From assembly GCA_018141785.1 (NCBI GenBank), contig CP073341.1, forward strand, positions 1,969,422-2,033,421: 64,000 nucleotides of DNA, in the 5' to 3' direction. Under the pieces are notes generated by a model. It ran no database searches, was not told the DNA's origin, and worked only from the letters and a program-made list of their open reading frames with translations. This document shows positions 23,850 to 33,694 of this stretch, piece after piece. The stretch is from Candidatus Paraprochloron terpiosi LD05 (GTDB taxonomy: Bacteria; Cyanobacteriota; Cyanobacteriia; Cyanobacteriales; Prochloraceae). Position 1 is the stretch's first letter, and the number at the start of each line of letters is the position of its first letter. The position numbers and the translations under genes are program-made.

Positions 23850-26729
23850 TTAGAATTCCCCTTTTAATGCAGCATTGCAGCGAGAGCAAATAGTAGGATC
23901 CTCAACAAAACTGCCAACTGTTAGGGAATAATTCCAACAGCGATCGCACTTTTCCCCTTCTGCTTTCACTACTCCCACAGAAACTATTTCCGACTCACTC
24001 TTATAATCTACCTTTTCAAGAGGTTCCCCGTCTGTCAACAATTCCACCTCAGATGCTAAGAAGAAATAGCGCATCTCATCCACCCCATTCCCGGTTAAAG
24101 TATCAGCAGAATTAAAAGAGGCTAACCACTGACGCAATTCTAGATCTGGTACATAGAGTAACACTTTACTATCCAAGGAGGAACCGATAGCTTTATCATT
24201 TCGTCCCCTTTCTATAACCTTATTCACTTCCGTGCGGATAGCTCGTAATTTTGCCCAAGAAACTGCTAACTCTGGTTTTTCCCACTCCGATTTGATTTGT
24301 ACCCAACCAGACTCAAAAACTGACTTATAACCAGTTTCGTAGGGAATAAATTGCCAAATATCCTCCGCCATATGACAGAGAACCGGAGCGATTACCCGCG
24401 CCAAATTTTCCAAAATAATAGCCAATACCGTCTGACAACTGCGCCGTCGCTCTGCGTGAGGATGGGAAATATAAAGCCTGTCTTTGGCAATATCCAAATA
24501 AAAATTGGACAAATCTACCACGCAGAAATTCTGTACTGTCTGGAAGAAACGGAAAAATTGAAAACTTTCAAACGCTTCTGTCACCTCTGCAAATACTTCA
24601 GTGCAACGGTGGAGTATATATTTATCCAACTCCGGTAAATTTTCATAGGGGATACCATCTTGTGTTGGGTCAAAATCCTCTAAATTACCCAACAAAAATC
24701 GGGCTGTATTGCGAATCTTCCGATATACATCCCCCATTTGCTTGAGGATATTTTGTCCCATGGGCACGTCATTGGCATAATCTACCGAAGACACCCACAA
24801 CCTTAGCACATCTGCTCCATAGGGAGGTTCTTGTTTCTGATTTTTCCCCCCTTCAATAATAACAGCTGGATCTACCACATTCCCCAGGGACTTACTCATC
24901 TTTCTCCCTTTTTCATCCAGCACAAAACCATGAGTCAAGACTGTTTTATAGGGAGCAATACCATTAGTAGCTACACTGGTAAGTAAACTAGACTGGAACC
25001 AACCTCGATGCTGATCCGATCCTTCCAAGTACATATCCACCGGATATTTTAACTCATCGGGCGGGTTCGCCACTCCAGCCCAGGAAGAGCCGGAATCAAA
25101 CCATACATCCATAGTATCCATACCTTTGCGATACTGTCGTCCATTATGGCGATATTGTTCTGGTAACAATTCTTCTACTGACAGCTCCCACCACGCATCA
25201 GACCCTTTGTTAGCTATAATTTCTTTTACATAATCAATTGTTTCAGTTGTTAGCAATGGTTCATTACTTTCTGTATCGTAGAATACGGGAATAGGCAACC
25301 CCCAACTGCGCTGACGGGAGATACACCAATCAGAGCGATCCGCCACCATTGCCAAGATCCGGTTTTCCCCAGCAGCGGGAATCCATTTCACCTGAGCGAT
25401 CGCCTCCAGAGCTGCTTCTCGAAATCCTTTTACCGAAGCAAACCACTGTTCCGTCGCCCGGAAAATCGTCGGCTTTTTCGTCCGCCAGTCATAGGGATAC
25501 TTATGAACATAAGGTTCAATCTTAAGCAAAGAACCTGCCCTGGACAAAGCAGCAATAATTGCCTCATTACCCTCCTTGAGCACATTTAAACCCGCAAATT
25601 CTCCTGCCTCAGGGGTAAAATTGCCCTTATCATCCACAGGAGAAAGAATAGGCAAACCGTACCTAGACCCTACAATATAATCCTCCTGACCGTGACCTGG
25701 AGCGGTATGGACCAAACCAGTCCCCGACTCTGTAGTCACGTAATCCCCTCCAATCAGAACCTCGCTTTCCCTGTCAAAAAGAGGATGACCATAGGTACAA
25801 TGTTCCAAATCTTGACCCCGAATCGTCGCTAACTTAGTCAGGTTAGTGCTGAAAGTTTCTCCTAACCGTTCCACCAAATCCTCAGCCACAATCAAATAGC
25901 GATATTTAGTAATTTGCTTATCCAACTCCACCACAGCATAGGTTAAATCTGGATTCACTGCTACCCCTAAATTACCAGGAATCGTCCAAGGAGTAGTCGT
26001 CCAGATCGCCACCGCTAAATGAGGGAGAAAAGGAGCCAAAATTGCTGACGCACCAGCTCCTAATTGCCTCAACCCGAAAGCAACATAGATACTGGGGGAA
26101 GTATGACCTTCTGGGTACTCTAACTCAGCCTCCGCCAGAGCAGTCCTGGAACTGGGACTCCAGTGAACAGGTTTCAAACCGCGATAGATATACCCCTTGA
26201 GGGCCATTTTCCCAAAGACAGCAATCTGAGCCGCTTCATATTCTGGGGTTAAAGTGAGATAGGGATTGTCCCAATCCCCCCAGACACCATAGCGTTTAAA
26301 ACCCTCCCGTTGCTGTTCCATAGTCTCCAGCGCGAAGGAAGCAGCTTTTGCTCTTAATTGCAAAGGAGAAAGGTTTTGCCGTTCCTTGGACTTCATCTTT
26401 TGCAAAACCTTCAGTTCGATAGGCAAACCGTGACAGTCCCAACCAGGAACATAGCGAACCTTATACCCTCGCAGCAGTTTATACTTGTTGATAATATCCT
26501 TGAGAATTTTATTCAAAGCGTGACCCATATGGAGGGATCCATTAGCATAGGGAGGTCCGTCGTGCAGGACAAAAATCTCCCCCTCATTATCCTGGGAAAG
26601 TCGTTGGTAAATCTGATTGTCCGTCCAAAACTGCTGTAGTTCTGGTTCCCTCTTGACGGAGTTTGCCCGCATGGTAAATTTAGTTTGGGGCAAATTAACG
26701 GTATCCTTATAGCTTTTTGGTGCTGTCAC
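23850..26729 (-). CDS. ileS: Isoleucyl-tRNA synthetase
   Basis: A full-length 959-residue class I synthetase. The HIGH motif is GSLHMGH (about 64-70), KMSKS is GRKMSKSLGN, and the editing domain includes TTPWTIPGNLG. The C-terminal zinc finger is intact (CDRCWNY and CSRCN). It charges tRNA-Ile and edits valine. Upstream, 29 bp separate it from ycf66, so the two may be co-transcribed. No T-box is visible, as expected for cyanobacteria. Confidence 0.97.
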   Translation of the reverse strand: MTAPKSYKDTVNLPQTKFTMRANSVKREPELQQFWTDNQIYQRLSQDNEGEIFVLHDGPPYANGSLHMGHALNKILKDIINKYKLLRGYKVRYVPGWDCHGLPIELKVLQKMKSKERQNLSPLQLRAKAASFALETMEQQREGFKRYGVWGDWDNPYLTLTPEYEAAQIAVFGKMALKGYIYRGLKPVHWSPSSRTALAEAELEYPEGHTSPSIYVAFGLRQLGAGASAILAPFLPHLAVAIWTTTPWTIPGNLGVAVNPDLTYAVVELDKQITKYRYLIVAEDLVERLGETFSTNLTKLATIRGQDLEHCTYGHPLFDRESEVLIGGDYVTTESGTGLVHTAPGHGQEDYIVGSRYGLPILSPVDDKGNFTPEAGEFAGLNVLKEGNEAIIAALSRAGSLLKIEPYVHKYPYDWRTKKPTIFRATEQWFASVKGFREAALEAIAQVKWIPAAGENRILAMVADRSDWCISRQRSWGLPIPVFYDTESNEPLLTTETIDYVKEIIANKGSDAWWELSVEELLPEQYRHNGRQYRKGMDTMDVWFDSGSSWAGVANPPDELKYPVDMYLEGSDQHRGWFQSSLLTSVATNGIAPYKTVLTHGFVLDEKGRKMSKSLGNVVDPAVIIEGGKNQKQEPPYGADVLRLWVSSVDYANDVPMGQNILKQMGDVYRKIRNTARFLLGNLEDFDPTQDGIPYENLPELDKYILHRCTEVFAEVTEAFESFQFFRFFQTVQNFCVVDLSNFYLDIAKDRLYISHPHAERRRSCQTVLAIILENLARVIAPVLCHMAEDIWQFIPYETGYKSVFESGWVQIKSEWEKPELAVSWAKLRAIRTEVNKVIERGRNDKAIGSSLDSKVLLYVPDLELRQWLASFNSADTLTGNGVDEMRYFFLASEVELLTDGEPLEKVDYKSESEIVSVGVVKAEGEKCDRCWNYSLTVGSFVEDPTICSRCNAALKGEF

Positions 26730-26758
26730 AGTCTGCTACTGAATGAAGTTTAATAGTA

Positions 26759-27490
26759 TCAAGTTATCTTATCCTGTGGAGATTCAGTTTCATCGTTGCT
26801 TTCTGTCGTAACCTCTCCAGACTCTGAGTCTGACTCAATTACCTCTTGTTTTTCCCTTGCACTCACTTCAGCTTCTTTAGAAGTTACTTCCACTTCCAAT
26901 TCTGCGGTTGACCTTTCCGGTGTAGGAGTGGGTTCCCTTTCCAATTCTACGGTTGAAGCTGTTTCCGTTGTAGGGGTGGGTTCCCCTTCCAATTCTGCGG
27001 TTGAAGCTGTTTCCGGTGCAGGAATTGGTTCAACTTCCAATTCTGCCGTTGTGGCTGTTTGCGTTGTAGAAGTTACTTCCCCTTCCTTCGAGAAAGCTGA
27101 TTCTTCGGTTTCCGTAACTATTGTTGCAGTTTGGAGTACCTTAGGTTGAGATTTATTACGCAGGGGAGAGATAATTTGGGAAAATAGCTTTTGAAATGCC
27201 GATATTATGGAGCCTTCTAAAGCAGTTCTATCTTCGGGTTGGGCGATCGCTCGTCTTAATGAGAGAGTTTCCCAACCAAACCAACCCAAGAGAGATACTC
27301 CTGCCAATTGACCCAACAAAACGCCGCCAGTAATTCTGGACGCGCATACCCAGAGTACCAGAGCGTAAAACAATCCTACTCCACTCCAGAGGAAATCTTC
27401 CTTGCGGTGGACTTCTGGAAAAAAGAAAGCAGCCATATAAACAGCAAAACTACCAAAACCTACTGCGATCGCCAGGATGTATGCCAGCAT
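26759..27490 (-). CDS. Ycf66 family protein
   Basis: A 243-residue protein. The first 85 residues match the Ycf66 family of cyanobacteria and plastids, with three hydrophobic segments (MLAYILAIAVGFGSFAVYM, SGVGLFYALVLWVCASRI, VLLGQLAGVSLLGWFGW). The C-terminal half is a low-complexity Thr/Glu/Pro tail with imperfect repeats of TASTAELEGEPTPT. The function of Ycf66 is not established. A truncated near-identical copy lies at 37758-38306. Confidence 0.85.
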   Translation of the reverse strand: MLAYILAIAVGFGSFAVYMAAFFFPEVHRKEDFLWSGVGLFYALVLWVCASRITGGVLLGQLAGVSLLGWFGWETLSLRRAIAQPEDRTALEGSIISAFQKLFSQIISPLRNKSQPKVLQTATIVTETEESAFSKEGEVTSTTQTATTAELEVEPIPAPETASTAELEGEPTPTTETASTVELEREPTPTPERSTAELEVEVTSKEAEVSAREKQEVIESDSESGEVTTESNDETESPQDKIT

Positions 27491-27522
27491 TTTGTGGGTA
27501 CTCCTCCCTTGAATTTGTCGTC

Positions 27523-27849
27523 CTATACCAATTCTAATGGATTAGAGCTGCATTCTATATTTTTTCCTGCGCTTCCACCTATCTCCTTGTCTCCCCTGCC
27601 CGAGGGGTATAACATAATGGAATCTGGTGAAAACCAGGACTTTTGCGAAGAAATGCGATTATCTCCTGCTATAAAATACATGTAAATCCAGCGCAATAGG
27701 GGTCTAAAAGGCAAGCGGAGGGATAAATCTTTAGTTTTGTCGGTACTGAAAGAATCTACCACAATTACGTCATCTGAAAGCATTGCCGAGTCAAGACAAG
27801 GGGCAATATCTATTTCTTCGTTATAGGTAAGAATGTAGATCGAAATCAT
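27523..27849 (-). pseudogene. Family 2 glycosyltransferase with an internal deletion
   Basis: Starting at MISIYILTYNEEIDI, the product shows the GT2 nucleotide-sugar start and SDDVIVVDSFSTDKT, then jumps directly to LRLPFRPLLRWIYMYFIAGD. In intact family members this last motif lies more than 150 residues further on. The catalytic middle is therefore deleted and the frame then runs into noncoding sequence. The upstream extension to 27927 is not conserved-looking. Confidence 0.65.
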
Positions 27850-27927
27850 TAATAGTTTACTTGGCGTTTCCAGTTGGTGATGTCCACTCTTTTCTTTCTT
27901 TTTAATTGGAAAACCGCTACTGGACAA

Positions 27928-28590
27928 TCATAACAGTCCCCGATAGCGAATAAACAACAAAATCACCGCCCAAGAACCCAAAGCGACTTTAATGGCAACC
28001 AAAATGTTGAAGAGGGGAATCAAGCCGCCACTAACTAGGGTACCTAACTCACCGTGGGGTAACTCAAATCCCACTAGGGTTATCACAGCCAGAACTATAA
28101 AAATTAGCAGGGAAACCTTCTCCCAGGTGGCAGCGTGCCAGCGTTGGTAAATCCCCTCCATCCACTCTGATGATGAGGTGATGGCAATTAGCCCGATGGC
28201 AGTTCCTCCAGCTACCCCAGCCGCAAAGCCGCCCCCCGGACTCAGATGTCCCCGAATTGCCAGTTCGATACTCACCAGGGCAGCAATAGTTGCTCCCAGA
28301 CGCGCCAGTACAATGGAAGGGCCATCGCTGAATTGATAGACTGTTTCGGTGGGTTGTTCGTCTGCCAGCAGAAATTTAGCACCTACGATGGCGATTGTAA
28401 AGACGACTACTTCAAAAATCGTGTCATAAAGCCGATTCCTAAAAATGATGCCAGAAACCGCATTAGGTACGCCACTATCCTTTACTATGGATTCAACCAG
28501 GGAAATTTCTTCCCATTCTGGTGCTGGATTAGACATGAGGAGCATTTTGACAAACAATGCTATTCCCGCCGCAATATAGACCCATTTCAT
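27928..28590 (-). CDS. mnhB: Mrp-type Na+/H+ antiporter subunit MnhB
   Basis: A 220-residue membrane protein. The C-terminal 140 residues match the MnhB domain (LAIRGHLSPGGGFAAGVAGG is its hallmark loop). It has an N-terminal extension with another membrane segment. It is the last gene of the eight-gene Mrp block; its start overlaps the stop of the DUF4040 gene by one base. With the DUF4040 protein it stands in for the C-terminal part of MrpA, a split arrangement known from cyanobacterial Mrp operons. Confidence 0.85.
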   Translation of the reverse strand: MKWVYIAAGIALFVKMLLMSNPAPEWEEISLVESIVKDSGVPNAVSGIIFRNRLYDTIFEVVVFTIAIVGAKFLLADEQPTETVYQFSDGPSIVLARLGATIAALVSIELAIRGHLSPGGGFAAGVAGGTAIGLIAITSSSEWMEGIYQRWHAATWEKVSLLIFIVLAVITLVGFELPHGELGTLVSGGLIPLFNILVAIKVALGSWAVILLFIRYRGLL

Positions 28591-29141
28591 TAATGCTTAT
28601 CCTCCAGGTTTGATACAGTTACATAGCTCAGAGTTGTTACTGGTGAGGTTAGCTCGGTTTCCATAATCTCAAAGAGACGGCGAACTCTAATGGCAGTATG
28701 ATAACTTCTATCCCTCTCTGGTTCTCCTTTAGTACAGGTAGCGTGAATTTTTTTCGTCATCAATGCCTGTTCTAAAGCTTGTGAATTGGGATATTCGGCT
28801 ATCTCAAGGCGCAAATTATGTTGATTAAGAATTTTTCTGAGATTAACTATTAGTTCTTCCAAATCAATCTCTCCTTCTGCCTCCACCTCTTGAAGTATAC
28901 CCAAGCGCATCACCAAAGAGGAACGAACTGCAACTAAATAAAGGGTAATTGCCAACATCGTGCCTACCAAAGCTTCGGTTAAAGCTACATCCGCAGCCCC
29001 TAAAACCCCATATACCAATGCCGCTACTGCTCCTAAGATGGCTCGGATAACTAAAGCATGATAGGGATTGACTTGAAATACCAGCATCAAGGCTGCTAAT
29101 GGTAGGAGGGGGATGATGATATAAATATAACTATCAGTCAT
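28590..29141 (-). CDS. DUF4040 / MbhD-like Mrp subunit
   Basis: A 183-residue protein with three membrane segments and the DUF4040 core (LGAADVALTEALVGTMLAITLYLVAVR), corresponding to the end of MrpA or to MbhD of membrane hydrogenases. A soluble tail of about 90 residues follows, with a predicted alpha/beta character (LRLEIAEYPNSQALEQALM), which I have not seen in MrpA. It overlaps mnhG by 4 bp and mnhB by 1 bp. Confidence 0.8.
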   Translation of the reverse strand: MTDSYIYIIIPLLPLAALMLVFQVNPYHALVIRAILGAVAALVYGVLGAADVALTEALVGTMLAITLYLVAVRSSLVMRLGILQEVEAEGEIDLEELIVNLRKILNQHNLRLEIAEYPNSQALEQALMTKKIHATCTKGEPERDRSYHTAIRVRRLFEIMETELTSPVTTLSYVTVSNLEDKH

Positions 29142-29413
29142 TGTTCCCCCCCTCCACTAGAACAGTATGCCAAGACATACCCCAGCACCGTATTCCAAAT
29201 TGCCAAGGTAATAATTGCTAGGAGCAACAGAGGCCATTCACTAGGTATTTTTAGCAATAAACCGAAAACAATACTCATGGAGCCAAGAGTATCAGCCACT
29301 GAAAGGCTGTGGAGTTTAAATAAAACAGATCTTTTGCCTATCAGGGGCAATGTCCCCCAAAACCAGAAGATAATCCCTATAACTATACAGCTATAACTAA
29401 AAAATTCTATCAT
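29138..29413 (-). CDS. mnhG: Mrp-type antiporter subunit MnhG
   Basis: A 91-residue protein with three membrane segments and the MnhG/PhaG core KLHSLSVADTLGSMSIVFG. Small subunit of the antiporter. It overlaps mnhF and the DUF4040 gene by 4 bp each (ATGA type), so translation is coupled. Confidence 0.85.
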   Translation of the reverse strand: MIEFFSYSCIVIGIIFWFWGTLPLIGKRSVLFKLHSLSVADTLGSMSIVFGLLLKIPSEWPLLLLAIITLAIWNTVLGYVLAYCSSGGGEQ

Positions 29414-29661
29414 ACTTCGTTGAACCTTTTGATTAAATGTGCCAGTAACATTAATCCCGCATTACCCACACTCAGGATAATGACTGCCACTACTCCAATC
29501 CACCAATCATCCCGCAAAACAGAAATAACGAGGATCATAATGGAGGTTTTGGTAGCAATACTAGCAAAGGCCAGCATTTTTTGCCAGATACTATTATCCT
29601 GCCAAGCTTCATAAATCGGTATTAATAAAGCCAAAATCATGGCAATTAAGATGAAGTTCAT
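29410..29661 (-). CDS. mnhF: Mrp-type antiporter subunit MnhF
   Basis: An 83-residue, three-span protein in the MnhF position. The family pattern is weak in sequence but size, topology and position between mnhE and mnhG, with 4-bp overlaps on both sides, support the call. Confidence 0.72.
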   Translation of the reverse strand: MNFILIAMILALLIPIYEAWQDNSIWQKMLAFASIATKTSIMILVISVLRDDWWIGVVAVIILSVGNAGLMLLAHLIKRFNEV

Positions 29662-30062
29662 CTTTTTTTCCTCCGTCGAACTCGGTGTACTTCGTACCAG
29701 CCCTGTTCGTGGTATTTTAAGACAATGGTTTTGGGGGTAAAGGTAATCAGAAATATATCCAGAAATACAAGTCCTGGTGTCCGTCGAGGTTTGACTCTTT
29801 CCCTGACAATCTCTTCTTCGTTATGGGGACGAACCATAATTTGGAGCGCTTCTACATAAGCCTGGGGAATGGCAACAATAATTTCCCACAAAACCCGCAG
29901 CCAATCTTGTAATGCCCCTGAGGATGTATAACTGCGGGGTAATAAAAAGGCAATACTGACGCCAATGATAATATTAGCCAGACTGAAATCCGAGGTGAGT
30001 AAAAACCAAATTGTCAATCGTAATATTATATCGAGATATGCGATCTGGTCCATACTATCCAA
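29658..30062 (-). CDS. mnhE: Mrp-type antiporter subunit MnhE
   Basis: A 134-residue MnhE protein with the core PQAYVEALQIMVRP and the C-terminal TFTPKTIVLKYHEQGWYEVH. Its start lies inside the 3' end of the second mnhD gene (37-bp overlap from ATG 30062; an ATG at 30053 would shorten the overlap). It is a structural subunit needed for complex assembly. Confidence 0.82.
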   Translation of the reverse strand: MDSMDQIAYLDIILRLTIWFLLTSDFSLANIIIGVSIAFLLPRSYTSSGALQDWLRVLWEIIVAIPQAYVEALQIMVRPHNEEEIVRERVKPRRTPGLVFLDIFLITFTPKTIVLKYHEQGWYEVHRVRRRKKR

Positions 30063-31480
30063 AAGAGTGTAATTAACATTATAGCCATCACCCCAATCAG
30101 ATGCTTGAATTCTTCCATCGCCCTGGGTAACTTGATTGCCAACTGCTTAAAAATTAAAAGATATGCCAGCCAGCCCAGAGCTATAGTTACCAGGGGTTTG
30201 ACTATATTATTGAGGGTGTAAGCTTGGTAATAAAAACCATTAGCCAAAATTAAGCCGCCGAGTAAGATAACCATCCCCCACCAAAAACCAGGCTGTATGT
30301 CTCTTTTTTCTTGGCTTCTTTCATGGGGGAGAAAAATGAATTTAGCAAAGGAAATTGCTGTCCCCAGTGCGGCAATATTCATGGCAATTTCCTGCCAGGG
30401 TAATAGATTCTTAGTGGTTAACACCTTTGCCCCAAAGCCAGACAGTAGGGGAAACCCAGAGATAGAAAAACTAGCGATAACTAAAGCAATCCAGATTTGG
30501 GTATCAATGGGCTTATACTGCAATTCCTTAAAATTACGGCTGGGTAAAACACCGGCAATCAAAAACAGGGCAGATTTAACTAAACCGTGAGTCAGGGCGT
30601 AAAAACCACCTACCACTGGCGCAGCGAGGATAAAACCCAACTGAGAGATAGTGTGAAACGCCAGCATCCGTTTCGTATCTTTTTCAAATACGGCATAGCC
30701 CACTCCTAAAAGTGCTGTCCCAACACCAAAAAACCTCACCATGGGATCGATTTCCTCTAACATCAGGGCACAACGCACCAAGGGAAATACTCCTGCTTTA
30801 ACCACGACACCAGAAAGCATAGCCGATACAGGGGTTTCTGCTTCCGAGTGGGTTAAAGGCAACCACAAGCCCGACACAAAGATACCTCCCTTGACTAATA
30901 ATCCCAGAAAAATCAGGGCGATCGCTTCTGGGGGAGAACCCCGCAAACCTGCAAAATGAAAGGAATGATGTGCTTGATATACCAGCACCGCCCCCACCAG
31001 ATAAAACAGCATTGCCGTATTGCTGACAAAGAGATAGCGCAATCCTACCCAAATGGACTTGTCAGTACGAGGATAGGTAATCAGGAGAAAAGAAGCAATA
31101 CTGATAACCTCTAACGCCACGTAGAGACTGATAAAATCAGCACAAATAAAAGTGGCGTTAACGCTACCGTGCAGAATAACTATCTGCATGTAGAAAAAAG
31201 CCGTCTTCTCCCTGCCCCAACAGTAAAGAATAACTGCTGCTGTCACTAGAGCGTTAGTCAGGATAAAAAAGCCACTAAGTTGGTCGATGGTTAAAGTAAC
31301 GCCGAAATTATCTAGTAACTGTATCTTTAAAAGGGATGGCTGTAGAAATACCTGTAAGGCATAGCCTGCACCAACCAATGTTATCCCCAGGGCGAGAAAG
31401 CGATGGAATTTGGGTAGCAGGTAAAGGACGAACCCGACCAAAAACGGTAATGCCATCCAGGCGATGGTAATCTTGGTCAT
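30026..31480 (-). CDS. mnhD: Mrp-type antiporter subunit MnhD (second copy)
   Basis: A 484-residue proton-translocating subunit related to NADH dehydrogenase NuoM/N. Conserved Lys and Glu positions of the channel are in LLVKGGIFVSGLWLPLTHSE and ALEVISIASFLL. It is a near copy of the mnhD gene at 31676: 926 bp (30393-31318 against 32025-32950) are identical apart from six substitutions packed into 16 bp at 30644-30659. The ends of the genes differ more. Two mnhD-like genes are normal in cyanobacterial Mrp operons; the near identity is not. Confidence 0.88.
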   Translation of the reverse strand: MTKITIAWMALPFLVGFVLYLLPKFHRFLALGITLVGAGYALQVFLQPSLLKIQLLDNFGVTLTIDQLSGFFILTNALVTAAVILYCWGREKTAFFYMQIVILHGSVNATFICADFISLYVALEVISIASFLLITYPRTDKSIWVGLRYLFVSNTAMLFYLVGAVLVYQAHHSFHFAGLRGSPPEAIALIFLGLLVKGGIFVSGLWLPLTHSEAETPVSAMLSGVVVKAGVFPLVRCALMLEEIDPMVRFFGVGTALLGVGYAVFEKDTKRMLAFHTISQLGFILAAPVVGGFYALTHGLVKSALFLIAGVLPSRNFKELQYKPIDTQIWIALVIASFSISGFPLLSGFGAKVLTTKNLLPWQEIAMNIAALGTAISFAKFIFLPHERSQEKRDIQPGFWWGMVILLGGLILANGFYYQAYTLNNIVKPLVTIALGWLAYLLIFKQLAIKLPRAMEEFKHLIGVMAIMLITLFWIVWTRSHISI

Positions 31481-31483
31481 GGC

Positions 31484-31593
31484 GTATTATTCTCTTCGAT
31501 CGCCCAGTGCCTCGGCAGAGTCGAGTTCGCCCCAGTTGCCAAAGTGGGATGATCCAATGCCTTCTTCATCACATCCAGCAGCATTATTGATTT
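31484..31593 (-). pseudogene. 3' remnant of mnhC between the two mnhD genes
   Basis: ttattctcttcgatcgc, agtgggatgatcc and cttcatcacatccagcagc repeat, in order, the 3' end of mnhC (33150-33245) with a 20-bp insertion and scattered changes. This shows that the duplicated unit included mnhC and mnhD, and that the inner mnhC copy decayed. The following 80 bp up to mnhD contain nothing recognisable. Confidence 0.7.
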
Positions 31594-31675
31594 ACACATA
31601 ATTTTAATAGTAAATTGTCTGAGTTATTCAAAGCAAGAAATTAGTTTGCGCTAAGGCCCGTTGAAAGAAAAAATA

Positions 31676-33112
31676 TCATACCCGCACCATCCAGAAGACT
31701 AGAATTAACATCAAACTCATAACCCCAATCAAATGCTCGAGTTCTTCCATCGCCCTTGGTAACTTAATTACCGACTTCTTAAAAATTAAAAGATATGCCA
31801 GCCAGCCAAGAGCAATAGTTACCAGTGGTTTGACGATATTCAAAAGGGTGTAAGCTTCGTAATAAAAAGCATTTGCTGCAATTAATCCGCCGAGTAAGAT
31901 AACCATCGCCCACCAAAAACCAGCCTGTATTTGTCCTTTTACCTGGCTTCTCTCATGGGGGAGAAAAATGAATTTAGCAAAAGTTATTACTGTGCCTAAA
32001 GTTGCGACGTTCATCGCGATAACTTGCCAGGGTAATAGATTCTTAGTGGTTAACACCTTTGCCCCAAAGCCAGACAGTAGGGGAAACCCAGAGATAGAAA
32101 AACTAGCGATAACTAAAGCAATCCAGATTTGGGTATCAATGGGCTTATACTGCAATTCCTTAAAATTACGGCTGGGTAAAACACCGGCAATCAAAAACAG
32201 GGCAGATTTAACTAAACCGTGAGTCAGGGCGTAAAAACCACCTACCACTGGCGCAGCGAGGATAAAACCCAACTGGGAAATGGTGCTAAATGCCAGCATC
32301 CGTTTCGTATCTTTTTCAAATACGGCATAGCCCACTCCTAAAAGTGCTGTCCCAACACCAAAAAACCTCACCATGGGATCGATTTCCTCTAACATCAGGG
32401 CACAACGCACCAAGGGAAATACTCCTGCTTTAACCACGACACCAGAAAGCATAGCCGATACAGGGGTTTCTGCTTCCGAGTGGGTTAAAGGCAACCACAA
32501 GCCCGACACAAAGATACCTCCCTTGACTAATAATCCCAGAAAAATCAGGGCGATCGCTTCTGGGGGAGAACCCCGCAAACCTGCAAAATGAAAGGAATGA
32601 TGTGCTTGATATACCAGCACCGCCCCCACCAGATAAAACAGCATTGCCGTATTGCTGACAAAGAGATAGCGCAATCCTACCCAAATGGACTTGTCAGTAC
32701 GAGGATAGGTAATCAGGAGAAAAGAAGCAATACTGATAACCTCTAACGCCACGTAGAGACTGATAAAATCAGCACAAATAAAAGTGGCGTTAACGCTACC
32801 GTGCAGAATAACTATCTGCATGTAGAAAAAAGCCGTCTTCTCCCTGCCCCAACAGTAAAGAATAACTGCTGCTGTCACTAGAGCGTTAGTCAGGATAAAA
32901 AAGCCACTAAGTTGGTCGATGGTTAAAGTAACGCCGAAATTATCTAGTAACTGTATCTCTAAAGGAGATGGCTGCAAAAACACCTGTAAGGCATAGCCAG
33001 CACCAACCAATGTTATCCCCAGGGCGAGAAAGCGGTGGAATTTGGGTAGCAGGTAAAGGACGAACCCAAACAAAAACGGTAATGCCATCCAAACGATGGT
33101 GATACTGGTCAT
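31676..33112 (-). CDS. mnhD: Mrp-type antiporter subunit MnhD (first copy)
   Basis: A 478-residue MnhD protein following mnhC by 9 bp. It has the same channel motifs as the second copy. Over about 300 central residues the two differ by one residue (LAFSTISQ here, LAFHTISQ in the second copy). It contains about 13-14 membrane segments by hydrophobicity. The C-terminus is shorter than in the second copy. Confidence 0.88.
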   Translation of the reverse strand: MTSITIVWMALPFLFGFVLYLLPKFHRFLALGITLVGAGYALQVFLQPSPLEIQLLDNFGVTLTIDQLSGFFILTNALVTAAVILYCWGREKTAFFYMQIVILHGSVNATFICADFISLYVALEVISIASFLLITYPRTDKSIWVGLRYLFVSNTAMLFYLVGAVLVYQAHHSFHFAGLRGSPPEAIALIFLGLLVKGGIFVSGLWLPLTHSEAETPVSAMLSGVVVKAGVFPLVRCALMLEEIDPMVRFFGVGTALLGVGYAVFEKDTKRMLAFSTISQLGFILAAPVVGGFYALTHGLVKSALFLIAGVLPSRNFKELQYKPIDTQIWIALVIASFSISGFPLLSGFGAKVLTTKNLLPWQVIAMNVATLGTVITFAKFIFLPHERSQVKGQIQAGFWWAMVILLGGLIAANAFYYEAYTLLNIVKPLVTIALGWLAYLLIFKKSVIKLPRAMEELEHLIGVMSLMLILVFWMVRV

Positions 33113-33121
33113 GAATAACTC

Positions 33122-33505
33122 CTATCCGGGAAACTCCGTGGCTTTAGCGCGGGGTGCTGACGGTGTATAATTCTCTTCAATCGCTTTAGTTTCCAGAGTG
33201 GGATTATCCTTTGCCAACTTCATCACACCCACCAGCATCAAAGCTTGAATGGAAAAGCCAATGACAATGGCCGTCAAGATAACTGCTTGGGGCACGGGAT
33301 CGGCATATGCTACATCTTTAACGCCAGAAACAATTGGTGTAAATAAGCCTTCTCGCGATGCCACTAGTACGTAATAGGCAACAACCCCCGTACTCATAAT
33401 ATCCATCGATATGATTTTCATCACCAAATTTTTCTTCAAGATGATGCCTAAAAATCCAGATAATACGGTAGCGAATATACAAGCTTCTAACATTTTTCTC
33501 AGCAA
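33122..33505 (-). CDS. mnhC: Mrp-type antiporter subunit MnhC
   Basis: A 127-residue NuoK-like subunit with three membrane segments (FATVLSGFLGIILKKNLVMK, DIMSTGVVAYYVLV, AVILTAIVIGFSIQALMLVG). It is the first gene of the Mrp block. Upstream (33506-33694) lie short tandem gataggggg units at about 33572-33592 and the end of the CPA2 antiporter gene. Confidence 0.88.
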   Translation of the reverse strand: MLRKMLEACIFATVLSGFLGIILKKNLVMKIISMDIMSTGVVAYYVLVASREGLFTPIVSGVKDVAYADPVPQAVILTAIVIGFSIQALMLVGVMKLAKDNPTLETKAIEENYTPSAPRAKATEFPG

Positions 33506-33694
33506 TGAATGATATAATTGCCCGTTAATTTCCGGGTGGACGAAATTTTGAGTGGGATTAAGATGGAAGGATAGGGGGATAGGGGGATAGGGAGAATCTG
33601 TGAGATATAACAGTCGAATTATAGCAAAAACTGGACGATCACCCCATCACCCTATCTCCTACTAAGGAACAACCGAAGTTTTTTTCCCTCACCC

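Noticed and set aside
26796-27149. Plus-strand frame of 117 codons rich in Val/Ser
   Set aside because: It is the antisense shadow of the low-complexity Thr/Glu tail of ycf66.
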